Source: Tubulanus polymorphus (taxonomy: Eukaryota > Nemertea > Palaeonemertea > Tubulaniformes > Tubulanidae). Taken from it: a stretch of DNA of 64,000 nt. The DNA is taken from NCBI RefSeq assembly GCF_964204645.1, contig NC_134031.1, positions 16,427,307-16,491,306 of the forward strand, read 5' to 3'. The position numbers were made by a program, and so were the translations under genes. The notes under the pieces were generated by a model. That model was not told the DNA's origin and ran no database searches. It saw only the letters and a program-made list of their open reading frames with translations. Every line of letters starts with the position of its first letter. The stretch's first letter is position 1. Positions 13,301 through 24,258 of the stretch are shown in pieces.

Positions 13301-15443
13301 CCTATGCTTTGTAAACATTGTTTAAATGCTGTCAATGTGAAAGGCACACATGTACTCGTAATATATACACATAACGAATATGAACATTAAAGATTGCTTT
13401 TTACAGGTCAATATTTCACTGAACAATGAATGAAAAATACTTTTTACAGGAGCCCATCCAATCGGACCTCTAGCTTTTCTAAGTCCAGAGGCTTATTCAA
13501 ACGCTGTTGAACGGCTATCTCAAGAGCGTATGCACGCTGAACGTATGTCGGCCGCCGGTGATCCAATGGCGCGTCTACCGATGGGTTTATCACCTCATTC
13601 AGCTCATACCCACACGCACGCCCACTCTCATACCCACCTTCACTTACATCCGAACGAGCAAGCCCTCATCGCGGCCGGCATACACCCGCAACAACATCTA
13701 TTCATGCCCGGCGGAATACACGGACCTGCGTTACCAGGTAGGTGGGGGCCGGCGAGAGTGTCGCTAATCTCTGTCTGTGTGTGTTATCATTGCAGATATG
13801 CCGACAGACCCGACAGGGAGAAATATGACGATATACCAAATTTTCGCGCATAGATATTCAAATATCCATCATCACTACTACGCTCAAAGGCAAAATGCGG
13901 CCGCTGCAGCAGCAGTCGCAGCTGCCGCATCGGCTAATGCTCCCTTTGATAAGATTGAAAACAGAATGCTCGATCCTAACCATCTTGTTTATCAATTCTC
14001 CCGTAAGTCTTCAAAAACTATTATTAATAATAATACAACTGCTACAATTGCGTTTCGTACACTTATGTTTTTTCACCTATTGAGTATTTTGTTTCGAGTC
14101 CGCGCGCGCGTGAACGCTTCGATGGCTTTTAATAGTTTGGACCGAAATATGATCGTTTTCGAGCAGACGCCTCGTAGCAATCTAATTAAAACGATGATCA
14201 TCATCGAGAATCGTATCACGACGGGCATCAATTTATTTCTGTTTTTAGTTTCGTGCTGTTTATGTTGTTGTTTTGTCTGGTTTTCATCACGTAATTACTT
14301 ACGAATTTTAATTTCGTAACGTTGTCCCCCCCTCTAATAATCATTCGACCTTTCTCCCGCGTTTGGTTTATTATGGAAAATTTTCCCCCCAGATAAAGAA
14401 AGAAAATCATTAGCTGCCCAAAACGAACGTAGACAGTTTTTGTTCTGTTTTTTTTTTTTTTTTTTTTTTTAATCCCTGTCACCCAAAAATCTTCTGATGG
14501 ATTCGCTTGGTTTAGTATGTATGAATATGCTCTCCCTGGTCGGTGTCTTGCATTATCTGATTAAATCGAAATCACTGCTGATCGTAGATTTATAAATTAT
14601 CATCACAATTTCGATGAAATAACTGATCATGATTCTCATTCGTTGTTTACGGCTCGTATGTAGAGATTAGCAACGCGAGAACTTTGATGAGTTGAATTCG
14701 ATGCTTATCAATTTGGTGGCGTTGATAAGAAATAACGATACTGATTCTGAAACCTTGATATCGTGATGAGTATTTGTATTGTTTCAGTTGTATATATTCA
14801 GTTTGCACAATGTTAAATGCTTTTTGTCACTCAACGAATATCCGTATTGCTATATTCGTGCGATATATTTCCAGAAAACATGAAAAGGAACTCTTGGAAA
14901 CATTTTCGGAAACGATTTCTCAAATATTTCTTACGTTCGTTCCATCGATTTGAAATTGAGATCATAGTCATGCGCAGAACTGCTTTCACATTGGATTCCT
15001 TTTCATGTTTCACTTTAACTGAATACGTAATAATGTTGAATTTTCTGTCATTCACTTTGCAGGTGCTGATCCGATGGCGGGTACAGCCGGTATGTCACAG
15101 GCTCCCGGCGGTGCTCCTCCACACCCGATGGCGAATCCGGGCGCTATGCCTCCGAATGCATACGGTCCACATGCATTGATGGCTAGTCGAGAACAGGAAC
15201 TTTTACATCGCGAGCTCCTCGCGCGGTCGGGATATCCTCCATCGGCCGTCGCCGATCAGGCATTAGCCCATCAGGTAAGAATTCTAACATAGCTAAGAAA
15301 TTCTGAAAGTCTTTAAATCGACTGACTGTAAATCTGTACTTTCTAAATTTCAGCTATCAGCACAAGCTGCCCACCACGAAGCGATGCAGCGTCAGTTAGC
15401 GTTGGAACGCGAGCGTTTAGGTGGTCATCAGATGCCGCGTTAA
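3497..15443 (+). CDS. RERE: Atrophin / RERE transcriptional co-repressor, 3' part of gene (about 1003 residues visible)
   Basis: Nuclear co-repressor that recruits histone deacetylases and nuclear receptors. Exons: 3497-3632, 6328-6420, 8144-8340, 9084-9245, 9589-9870, 9956-10471, 10558-10805, 10895-11060, 11150-11333, 11688-11799, 12072-12199, 12585-12782, 13450-13737, 15063-15274, 15354-15443 (stop TAA); all phases agree. The first exon gives the end of SANT ([10 protein letters not shown]) and the basic HRRHRRQ stretch. The next two encode the GATA-type finger CRHCFTTTSKDWHH...CTEC, split by an intron between the two cysteine pairs. Then follow acidic Ser-rich and Pro-rich segments with two poly-Gln tracts (near 10126-10146 and 10603-10645), the atrophin box ([17 protein letters not shown]), an RE-dipeptide helix (12072-12199) and a His-rich segment ([15 protein letters not shown]). 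The 5' exons (BAH, ELM2) are outside the window. The family call is secure. Confidence 0.95.
4491..4589. mobile_element. Palindromic MITE (GGGCCAGTTGCTC family), copy 1
   Basis: The ends are inverted copies: GGGCCAGTTGCTCGAG at the left and TTTTGAGCAGCTGGCCC at the right, about 99 bp apart. Related copies occur at 6108-6239 and 35335-35461. There is no coding capacity, so it would need a transposase in trans. Confidence 0.6.
6108..6239. mobile_element. Palindromic MITE (GGGCCAGTTGCTC family), copy 2
   Basis: GGGGCCAATTGCTCA at the left and TTTTTAGCAACTGGCCCC at the right form imperfect terminal inverted repeats. The interior shares the phrases 'accagtggatagtcaac', 'cattgttactgtggtattta' and 'taaccaac' with the other copies. 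The element ends 88 bases before the RERE exon at 6328. Confidence 0.6.
7015..7255. repeat. Dispersed repeat, copy 1, in RERE intron
   Basis: The block from 'gggaaaacctggaag' to 'gtggccgtcaccctg' shares long phrases with 11371-11574, for example 'aaccttgaaatttctct', 'ttcactcgaggaattt' and 'aatcagggaaaactcg'. The copies differ by many substitutions and small indels, so they are old. There is no coding content. Confidence 0.6.
7289..7319. repeat. AT microsatellite
   Basis: A run of TA/AT dinucleotides in the RERE intron, with no other structure. Confidence 0.7.
11371..11574. repeat. Dispersed repeat, copy 2, in RERE intron
   Basis: It is related to the repeat at 7015-7255. The ends look like an imperfect inverted repeat (CAGGGTGGCC at the left, AACCACCCTG at the right), so it may be a MITE. 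A related start, ACAGGGTGGCCACTGACC, appears at about 36483 in an ARMC9 intron, followed by degraded 'cctggaaaac' phrases. It produces a misleading open frame from 11504 on. Confidence 0.55.
13796..14002 (+). other. RERE: Probable cassette exon of RERE (69 codons, poly-Ala and His rich)
   Basis: Between RERE exons 13450-13737 and 15063-15274 there is an open segment with a good acceptor (polypyrimidine then TGCAG) and donor (GTAAGT). Both boundaries are phase 1 and its length is 207 nt, so it can be included or skipped without changing frame. It encodes a stretch with HHHYYAQ, an alanine run of about 12 residues broken by one valine, and a basic/aromatic tail. I recall no equivalent in vertebrate RERE. 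The upstream intron would be only 58 bases. RNA evidence would settle whether it is constitutive, alternative or never used. Confidence 0.45.
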
Positions 15444-16013
15444 CGACCGTTCGCTCATTCAGACATTGTTATCGCCGACAAACTTGCTGCTGATTCGAAG
15501 AGATCACGAGTTCTTTGTCGCGATGTGAACATTCGATAAAGCGTATCAGATCTCACGGCGTTTTTAAAACACTATCGGCCAAAATCGATGCAATTACGAT
15601 TTCGGGATATTTTGCTGAAAAACGGATGACTGTATTTAACGTCTTGACGCAAGACTTCCGCGTCGGATCGGGATAAACATCAAAAAGTGTGCTATTATTT
15701 TTGTGACTTAAACGAAACGAACGATCAATCGTGATCGATCGACGTGCTTCGAAGCGAAACGTTTCAAAGGTTCGATTCACAACTGCTGCATTCGGGCTGA
15801 GAAATAAGCCATGTTCGCTGCGGTACGCGTGCCACATTTTGCGTCTGTAGAGACCGCAAAAATGGCGCTTCATTTTCGTCGAAAATATCGCCGACGTATA
15901 AATCTCTATGTTGAGCTAACTTGAGGACAATGAACTCAAATGTTAGTGTTCATCGTTTCACGCAGGGATCGGTCTCCCAGCGCTGCTGTAGAAAAAATTA
16001 CTGTCAAAAATAA
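15444..16013 (+). other. Probable 3' UTR of RERE, with candidate poly(A) signal
   Basis: After the RERE stop the sequence stays fairly rich in CpG to about 15960, then becomes AT-rich. AATAAA occurs at 16008-16013 and a second candidate (AATAAAATAATTAAA) near 17477. The minus-strand frame at 15553-15873 lies entirely in this stretch and shows no domain; I treat it as a shadow. Confidence 0.4.
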
Positions 16014-19000
16014 AAACATGTCGCATCACGTCGTCGGACATATTTTTAGTTGTTTTATATTTGAAGATTTATTTATTGAAATGTTGTTGGTGATGAGAAT
16101 AGTAATATTAAACCTAAAACTAAAGAGGAACGGTTTTTTTTTTCTTCTTTTACTCAAAATAATTATGTATTTTAAAATAAGGTTTAGAAGATGATTAACA
16201 ACAGAGTTCGTATATGGTTTCGGGAACACGCATTTTAATCTTTTTCGGTTGGTGGTGACCTTGCTCTGATCCAGAGAACATGTATCATTTACTTAACGTT
16301 ATAAGCTGTGATCAATTCAGAAATTAACTTTCCTTCGCCCTACTCGCGATACTTAGAGAACTTAACGCCAGCCGACTGAAATCTCTTGTATGTTGAATAC
16401 CAAAACTGGATAAGCTGAAAATGACCTCTCCGAAAAAAGAAATCCTGATTCGTGGGAAGAATTTATCTATTAGCAAATTTTTACTTTGATACTTTTATAC
16501 CATCAATTGTATCATCATCCGCTATAATGCGGCAGCGGTGTTGATGCCAACGTCGTCCATAGATTATGACACGATACATGGAAAAACCCAAGAACTATCG
16601 TCTCTAATCATTAGGGTTCAATTACATAGCGTATGTAAAACCCGAAGATTTTAACAGGAATTGGTGTATGAATTCTGAAATTTTTTATTCTAATCAAGGA
16701 TCCACAGATTTCCAAAACACGTTGGTCCGGGCTCCACATTTGAGAGTGTGTATTTTGGTTCTTCAACCATACCGAATTGAGTCTCGACTGTGGAACCCGC
16801 ACTCAAGGTTTTACCCATGTATATATATATATATATATATATACATATATATGTACATACATATAGACATATAAAGAAAAGATATATGTTCATTATCAAT
16901 ATTATTAGCGTGTTAGGGATCTCGTGAGGATTGTAATTTCTATAATGTATAACGAATAGGTATATATTTACGTGTGCTTCAGTTTTCTTATTAATTCTCC
17001 CGAATATCTTGTGAACGAATAAGTTTTATCAATGGTAAAGCAACAGTTGATTATTGTCCTTTATTTCGCTTCGAAAAAGATTCAAATTTCCAATTTTAGG
17101 GTTAGGTTGGCCTTATAAGTGTGAAAAATTTTGAAATTAAAAATTTCTTTGAAGAAAATTTGTGAAAATTCCACTTAAGACCCCTGCAATATTCAGTTTT
17201 AACACCATTTTGAAATACGGTTTGTTCTACAAGAAAGTATTCAACTGATCATGTTTTGTAATTGTTGAAAAAGAGTTTAATAATGCAGATATATTGTATT
17301 TAATTATGATCTTTAATTCAGGATTCAGATGCACTTGTATTTACTGGTACCCAGATTGTAAATAGTATTAGTTGTATATAGAAGTGCCCTGAAAGTTGTG
17401 TGAACTTCCGCATTTCCGATGTGCAGCTTTTGGATAATAGGTGTTTCGAAACCAAAACCTGTTAGAAATATCGAATAATAAAATAATTAAACTAAAATCG
17501 AGTAAGAATTGTTTTGATTTGTTTGGTTTTGATTAAAGGATTGCAGAAAGTCATTCTTCATTGATCCAACCAAATATAAAGGAAAGAATGGCAAGCTACC
17601 GTACCACCCTCTTACCTCCCCAGCTGCTTCCCTCTGAATCGCAGAACTTTCTCGGATTGTATGTCTGAAGTCATTTGGCAGACGTGCATTGCCATTGGGA
17701 CATTCCCTTTCCCATCCTAGGGACCAGGAAGCACCATTTGAGAATGGAACAAACTCTCCGCAAACTGTATAGGCACAATTCGTCAAGTAGTTAATGCTGA
17801 CAGTATACGGAAGAACCCATCTGATATTTACTCTCCCAGCATGCGAAGGACAACTCGAGACACTGTAATCATGGCTGGACCAATAATCATACTAAATTTT
17901 GCATAAAAACTTATTAGTTTCATCTCACCGTACCCAGAATGTCATTAAAACGCATCTCCTGGTTTTAAACATTTCAAAGATCCCAGATCCCCCACCAGTG
18001 CTTGGCACCTTGGGCGCTCGTAAACCTACACATGGAAGTGGCCAGCCCAATGATTTTCCTTCCCTAGTAATTGGTAACCTACAAATTCATAGTCTGGGCA
18101 AGAAAGGAACAAAAGGATATGATAGCCAAATTCTATCAAAAAGAATGGCAAGCTACCACGCGTAGCGCCGTATTGGAAACGCCTGAAGAAAGCGAGTACC
18201 CCCAACTTCCCGATTTTGGATTTGAACCGTGAGAAGCCAGATTTATACTATTAAACCCTGGAAATTAGATCAATTTCGAAGGGCTATCAACCGTGCGTCA
18301 AGGCAGCGGGACAGCCCGGTTTGCGGAATGTATGACGGGACACCATGGCTGAGCAGATCTGCCGAAAGAACCAGCGATCAATGTTCAGATATGTCGACCA
18401 AGACACACGTCTCCACTGTGAAACGAGCTGGTGAGCGAGTTATATAGCTATCGAATGGCTATGACACTTTCAGTCCGGTGTTTTTACTGTCTGATAAATA
18501 TTGCGAAATACTTGTTAAATTTCTGTCCATGAATCCCTAATGATCCTCTCTTATTGATAGATATATCATACACTTTCTGGTATAAATATTAGGGCTAAAT
18601 ATGGACCAGTCTATATGAAAATATGTAATATTTATTCCTCGAGGGAATCCCTTGAGTGAGTTATCCGCCATCTATCGACAAGAGTCACCAACAAACGGGC
18701 TTCGTCAGTTTTATCAGAAAACCAACGAATTTTTAGTCCATGTAGTTTGTTCAACAATAACAAAAGTGCCCTTTTGAAGATTCTCAAGGATAAAAATGAA
18801 ATATATCGCAGAATTGATCTCTGTCCGCCTTCAAAGTTCCATCTTTGGGGTGGGACGAAAATGGAAAACATTTGAGTGACGTACCGGCATTAATGATGTC
18901 GACATCTTTTGAAGCAAATGGCAGGGTTGAATTAAATTATACTCGGATAATCTGCCGTTTTTACTATTGGAAGTGCGTAGGACAAAAAAAAATGTCTATG

Positions 19001-19193
19001 CGAACTGGACAAATATGGCCCAGGTCCTTTGCTTCAAATTGCTTATACCCCAAAAATCCTTATCCAATCTATCTGAAACTAGGCACGTGGTATTTATATT
19101 CACTAAAAAAATAAACGTTATAATATATTTTCTATGAAAAAAATTATCTGCGCAAAAAGAAAGAGGTCCATTTAATTAATACTCTGTGCGCTG
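16014..19193. other. Intergenic, no supported gene; decayed transposon pieces
   Basis: Nothing here can be assembled into a host gene. There is a TA microsatellite at about 16818-16860 and several short broken frames between 17487 and 18450 without recognisable motifs. On the minus strand, 18632-18871 reads through a segment with LNKLHGLKIRWFSDKTDEAR, which resembles the RNase H region (WF-TDN type) of tyrosine-recombinase or similar retrotransposons. No reverse transcriptase motif or intact frame accompanies it, so the class is a guess. Confidence 0.4.
18632..18871 (-). pseudogene. Possible retrotransposon RNase H fragment
   Basis: This is a short open frame with the phrase KIRWFSDKTDE after a helix-like LLLLLNKLHG. 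The spacing recalls the catalytic WF(S/T)DN segment of RNase H in DIRS-like or related retroelements. The expected Asn is Lys here, and no flanking RT or recombinase domain is visible. It is probably a dead fragment or a coincidental match. Confidence 0.2.
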
Positions 19194-19248
19194 TATTTAT
19201 CTATGTTGAGACGAGAAGATACACAATATCCGTGTAAGAAGATAACAA

Positions 19249-19361
19249 GAGAAATCCCACAATAAGTTCAGCCAAAACGAGAAACTTGAATAGAAGAGTT
19301 ATATATATTTGCGCAACGTTTCGGCTAAAGACTATTAGCCATCATCAGGCGTACTGAGTAC
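19249..19361 (-). repeat. Left terminal inverted repeat of the Penelope-like element
   Basis: 113 bp, starting GAGAAATCCCAC and ending GTACTGAGTAC. It is the reverse complement of 20768-20880 with, by eye, a single mismatch. Read on the minus strand it contains the same hammerhead-like core (CTGATGA at 19349-19343). Confidence 0.9.
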
Positions 19362-19670
19362 AGGAGAATATTACAAGATATTTATACAAGACCAAAACAA
19401 TAGAAGCAGAGTGAGTGATTAAAATATTGAAAGGGGAATAGATTAAAGTAATGACATAACAACTAGAAAACAATGCTAAAGTAAGCAAGGCAAACTAGGG
19501 GCAATGTAGATTAAAGTAATTAATAAACAAAGACACAAGCTAAAGTGATTAAAACGGGAGGACAAGCTAAGGGGTAATCAAATAAAACAAAGAGAAGGAA
19601 CATGAAAGGCGATAATCAGTGAGTGAGTGGAAACAAGCAAACTATGATAAAGGCAAAACAATGGAGGGAA

Positions 19671-20659
19671 TTAGTATAACGGGGGTACAAGAGAAGCGAG
19701 AAATTTGGAGATCAAAATGTTGTGGGGGGAGAAACCGTTATTCAAATTAACACAATTTTCCAAGTTTTCAATAATCAGGGCCGATTCCATAATGTGTCGT
19801 TTAATCTTTTCTGAACAGGGGAAAATTATGGAGGCATTTTCAAAATCAAAATTGTGGCTGGTTTCGTATACGTGATTGGCAACACCGCTTTCAGGCTTAA
19901 AATTCTTTACATCATTCTTATGTTCACGAATGCGCTTGTGTAAATCGCGTCCGGTTTCGCCGATATATATTTTGTTACAAACTTTACAGGGAATTTTATA
20001 TACACCAATGTTCAGGGGTTCAATTTTGGGGGAGTTATGAGTAAGATTACGACTAAGTTTGTTGTTATAAGTAAAAATGAGTTGTTTGTTTAAGAGATGG
20101 AGGGGAGTTTTAGATTTTTCCAGAAAAGGAACAAAAGGTACAATAATAGGCTGTTTACGCGCGCGGGTCCCTTGAGAGTGACTGAAATGTGAACGACGGG
20201 CTCTCAAGAGAGCTTTATTCAAAATGTCGTCGGGGTAAGCTAATTTATTAAGAGAGGTCTTGATCTGGGTTAGTTCATCATCCAAGAAAAGGGGGTCACA
20301 AATCCTTAATGCGCGAAGGAATAAGCTTTGGGCAACACTAAGTTTAATGTTATGAGCGGTGAAGGAGAAATAATGTAGGTATGTTCCAGAGTGGGTAGGT
20401 TTCCTATAAACCGAGAATTTTAGACAAGACAAACAATTGTGTATACAAACATCAAGGAAAGGGATTTTCCCATCAACTTCCAATTCAAATGTGAAGTTCA
20501 AGGAGGGATAAAAAGAGTTAATAAATGTGAGAAATTGATCAATATCAAAGTCAAAAGGTATAAGGGCAAGAATATCATCAACGTATCGTAACCAAAGTTT
20601 AGGGAGAGTATCTGTGTAAAGAGGTAGTAATTCGGTTTCAACGTGTTCCAGGAAAAGAA
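19671..20659 (-). pseudogene. Penelope-like polyprotein remnant: RT C-terminal part plus GIY-YIG endonuclease
   Basis: The frame is open without a stop from the truncation near 20659 to 19671. It starts inside the RT palm with LWLRYVDDILAL (YVDD catalytic motif), continues through the thumb (FLDVCIHN, VYRKPTHSGTYLH) and ends in an endonuclease module with GVYKIPCKVCNKIYIGETGR. The conserved Arg in ETGRDLHKRIREH and the later Glu (ESALI) typical of GIY-YIG are present. There is no native start: upstream of about 20660 the sequence is a 111-bp block also found at 21230-21340. The long undamaged frame suggests a fairly recent insertion. RT motifs 1 to 4 are missing, so it is inactive as it stands. 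Confidence 0.9.
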
Positions 20660-20770
20660 ATATGTGCACTTGAATTTATTTACATCTAGAAAAAAAAGAC
20701 TTCTGCGATAGATCAATGTGGGATACGAGGGGGTTTGTTCAATCAGCCTAAATAGCTGTGTCTCTACGTA
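20660..20770. repeat. 111-bp duplicated block, copy 1 (inside the Penelope-like element)
   Basis: This block lies exactly between the truncated RT frame and the right terminal repeat. It appears identical, by eye, to 21230-21340, which is outside the element. The shared block ends in TCTCTACGTA. Confidence 0.9.
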
Positions 20771-20825
20771 CTCAGTACGCCTGATGATGGCTAATAGTCT
20801 TTAGCCGAAACGTTGCGCAAATATA
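20768..20825 (+). ncRNA. Hammerhead-ribozyme-like core in the Penelope terminal repeat
   Basis: CTGATGA at 20781-20787 is followed by a perfect 6-bp stem (GGCTAA at 20789-20794 with TTAGCC at 20801-20806) and then GAAA at 20807-20810. This is the CUGAUGA - stem II - GAAA order of hammerheads, and minimal type I hammerheads are known from Penelope-like terminal repeats. One extra U stands between CUGAUGA and stem II, which is not canonical, and I did not establish stems I and III or the cleavage site. Activity is therefore uncertain. The mirror copy lies on the minus strand at 19249-19361. Confidence 0.4.
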
Positions 20826-20880
20826 TATAACTCTTCTATTCAAGTTTCTCGTTTTGGCTGAAATTATTGTGGGATTTCTC
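20768..20880 (+). repeat. Right terminal inverted repeat of the Penelope-like element
   Basis: 113 bp, starting GTACTCAGTAC and ending GTGGGATTTCTC; reverse complement of 19249-19361. Confidence 0.9.
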
Positions 20881-21229
20881 ATGTTATTTATCTATGTGTC
20901 TACATGCGGACCAATCAAATTCAGTCGGCATCTTTTCCATCCGCATCTTTCTTAGATATTCTAAACGCCCCAATTATTAGAACCTATATCAAAGAATTTA
21001 ATTAAATCCCTGGACCCTTTCCGACGTATGGGGAATCAAATATCGTGAGAAAAGAAACAGTCGCTATTAATACACTGACTGCCTGATTGATCAAATACAT
21101 TTGATCAAAGAATGCAATGAGATAACAAAAACCACTAAGAATTCAGAATAATAGCCATATTGTGAATGCGTTTATTTCTCTAAATACATGTACGTCATTT
21201 TTTACACTTAGTTTACAGAAGAACAATCC

Positions 21230-21340
21230 ATATGTGCACTTGAATTTATTTACATCTAGAAAAAAAAGACTTCTGCGATAGATCAATGTGGGATACGAGG
21301 GGGTTTGTTCAATCAGCCTAAATAGCTGTGTCTCTACGTA
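21230..21340. repeat. 111-bp duplicated block, copy 2 (outside the element)
   Basis: It appears identical to 20660-20770 and lies about 350 bp downstream of the right end of the Penelope-like element. It probably represents the donor locus of copy 1. Confidence 0.9.
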
Positions 21341-23973
21341 CAAAATCACTGCAAACCCCCGAAAAAATAAAACTCTACGAACTTCAAGAATATCAGAATT
21401 TCTGCAGCAGAAACTACTCCGCATGTGCACTTGACATTTAGAGAACAGTTATAATGTACAATATATAGAGAGACTACATCGATGAAGATCTTGTCGAATC
21501 AGCAGATTTTTGAATCAATGGCTGTGTACAATGGACACTCGAGGTGCCATAATACTTGATTGTCTTCAAAAAACAAAGACTATCCAATGCCATACATAAT
21601 ATGTTTATTTCCGAACTCCATGCAGTTTACGTCCATCGTGACAACTGATTACAAATAATTTGGCAAAATAAATATATACATACTTTTTCTATGAATTAAA
21701 ATCAGCAAAGCAAACGAACAGCTTAAAAATGTTCCAAAAACTATTCGCAACTTGAATCCGTATGTAATGAGTTAACACGATTTAACATCTCTTCCTACTA
21801 CACACAATTTAAAGCATTTGTTGGGATGTCAATGTAATATTTCATGGTGGTTTTAGTTTTCATAACAGTAGTAGATAAATCATAAATTCATATTGCGAAA
21901 CTGGGCCCTTGTATTTGATACGTGCTAATCAAAAGGGGGAAGGGTGAGGAGTTGGCATAGACACTACAGGGGGGAGTGGTGGTGAGCTAGATATCTAAAG
22001 TGTGATCAATACATAAATTACATCACATCGATAGGAAATTGACACTAAAGTTTATCACAGAAAACGAATATGCACATCAAAGCATTTGTGTTGATATTGT
22101 TCACTGCCGTGGAACGCGGTATAATACACCGAACACCTGCAGCACGTCGAAACAAAAAGACACAATCATTTGATGTGTAATTAAATAAAATCTATTTTTC
22201 TTGAAGACATTTCATAGCGGTACGCACATAATAGAATACAGTTACACACACACACGACAACGTTACACCGAATATACATGACTCATCATCATCAAAAAAC
22301 GCTATCCCATTTCTTTTTACGATATAATCAATAATAATTATTATTATAATCTGATAATTATTACAAAATACGGACGGACGGCATCACTTAATAATATTAT
22401 TTCCCCTGTAGAATCCTAACCATACACCAATCTCACATATTTACGAAACATCACCCCTATTCCACTTTTCTAATCAGATCGGGCTCAACGAGACCTTGAC
22501 CTTATAGATCAGAGGTCATTAATGTTTTAGTACTAGCCGAGAAACGCAGTACACGGTCAGTCTAATGCTCTCAACTGCAGTACACGGTCTCTCATTAGTG
22601 TTTCTATCAATGACATAGGCACCCGGAATCAATTCCTATTATAAAATCTCTTCCCGACACAAACAATGCTATTCATTAACAACACCTCAGCGGTAGAGGC
22701 GTTTCATTAATGATCCGCGGCCAACCTGAATCCACAAATAGGAAGAATCTCGAACAAGCATCAAAATACCTTCGGCTTCGACTCAACTCCTGAAAGCTCT
22801 TGATGTCATTAAAAATCATCATTTAGTTGTAAACAATCAGATCGATCATAATAAATGAGCATCATTTCAACTACGTAGATCATTCGAACAAAAACCTTTC
22901 ATGTTTTTACTCAGTTTTTCACCTGAAAATCGAAACAGGTTCGAAACTATTCTTTGATATACTGCGCATCATTTCGTGCAATTGGCCATGATTTAAGCAG
23001 ACGTTTAAAACATTTTTTTTTTCAAATTTACAAAAATTCACACGTGTTAACCATACGATAAATTTAGCAGTCGGTGTCACCGAATTCAGCAAGACTGGTT
23101 ATTGCCTACCTACAGTGACAACAGCATAGATAACAACAAGACAGTATCAGTTTGTTAAATCTATTTACAATTTGTACTCTAAAACTATATCGACAAGATT
23201 AGGTTTCTTTCAAAGATTAGTTGTTGCTTAGATGATGACACTGATTTGTGTAATAACCAAGACGATAAATAGTTCAATATCCGTCGATTTATACTCGGAA
23301 TTGCAATAAACACTTTCAGTGGCAGCGCTAGATTTTATATAAAATGATAGGAGTAGAAAGACTTCGGATAAAGCATTAATCCGTCAGGTGCGATATACGT
23401 GTATGGTGCACCTTTCGCATCCGGTGCGTGTAGAGAACACGTGGCAATCAGAAAATATATGAAAAAATAAACCTATTCGTTTCGTCATCATCGTCTTTTC
23501 AGATTAAATGACGTTACTATCCTAGAAGTGATCTGTAGAGGTCAGTTTAGTTTCGTTAGTCTAATCGACGACGGAATTAAGAAATCTATCGGAACAATAT
23601 TAAACGTTACAATACATAATGAACACAGTATGAAAATCAAGATGAAATTCGATGAAAATGTATCGCATTAGAATCAATAAATACGGTCATGGAACTACAC
23701 GGGTACACCCGGCGCAACTTTTCGGTTTTCTGAGCTAGTCGACCAGTGGTCGGAACTAATAACCGAACGCACAGTTCGGTCGTAACGTATTTCTGCGGCG
23801 GCCATCTTGCTCAAATCCGTGGTCGACTATTTCCTGACCAAGGTTCCGACTAACTGACATTCAGTTCGTTATGTTCGACTATAGTCGACTAACTCTGACA
23901 ACCGAAGTCGGCCCAGGCGGCGCTGTTAGGCAAAACAACAATAGCAACAACTTGGAAACAGAACGGTTCGAAT

Positions 23974-24258
23974 ATGGATGAAATGAGAACTTTTCTAAAA
24001 GATGATTCGTTTGTCTCGCAACGAAGAGCGAGAGTGATACGGTTCAGAACAGAGCGATTCCTGCGTGTCGATTCAATCAACGAAATGAGAAATTCTAAAA
24101 TAGACGATCAGTTTCGATTGGTATCAGTCGACTCCCGATTCGAGAAATCATCTAAAACTACGGCGACGAGGAATGAATTCAGAATCGCGCAACCGTCCTC
24201 TCTTCCCGTCGTCGCCTCCGATACTAGAACTAGTGTTCAAACGTTCGAGTCTATTTAA
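23974..24258 (+). CDS. Hypothetical 94-residue ORF antisense to the PDE6D 3' region
   Basis: An ATG-started frame of 94 codons rich in Arg, Ser and Asp, with no signal peptide, membrane segment or recognisable motif. The frame is longer than chance would favour in AT-rich DNA, but it sits in a CpG-rich patch where stops are rarer. A YY1-like GGCGGCCATCTTG stands about 165 bp upstream. I would keep it only as a candidate. Confidence 0.12.
   Translation: MDEMRTFLKDDSFVSQRRARVIRFRTERFLRVDSINEMRNSKIDDQFRLVSVDSRFEKSSKTTATRNEFRIAQPSSLPVVASDTRTSVQTFESI

Larger units (their letters stand above)
19207..20884 (-). mobile_element. Penelope-like retroelement, 5'-truncated, with inverted terminal repeats
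   Basis: The body reads on the minus strand and encodes the C-terminal part of a reverse transcriptase followed by a GIY-YIG endonuclease, the signature order of Penelope-like elements. Inverted 113-bp repeats lie at 19249-19361 and 20768-20880. A 13-bp direct repeat, TATTTATCTATGT, is found at 19194-19206 and 20885-20897 and is a candidate target-site duplication, so the limits given are those between the two copies. Between the left direct repeat and the left terminal repeat are 42 extra bases. Penelope elements commonly have such terminal repeats in direct or inverted arrangement. The copy cannot be autonomous because the N-terminal RT half is missing. Confidence 0.85.

Noticed and set aside
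13777-14319. 180-codon frame on the plus strand
   Set aside because: The first part is the candidate RERE cassette exon; after the donor at 14003 the frame runs into intron with low-complexity hydrophobic sequence.
15553-15873. 106-codon minus-strand frame
   Set aside because: It lies in the probable RERE 3' UTR and has no domain or splice partner.
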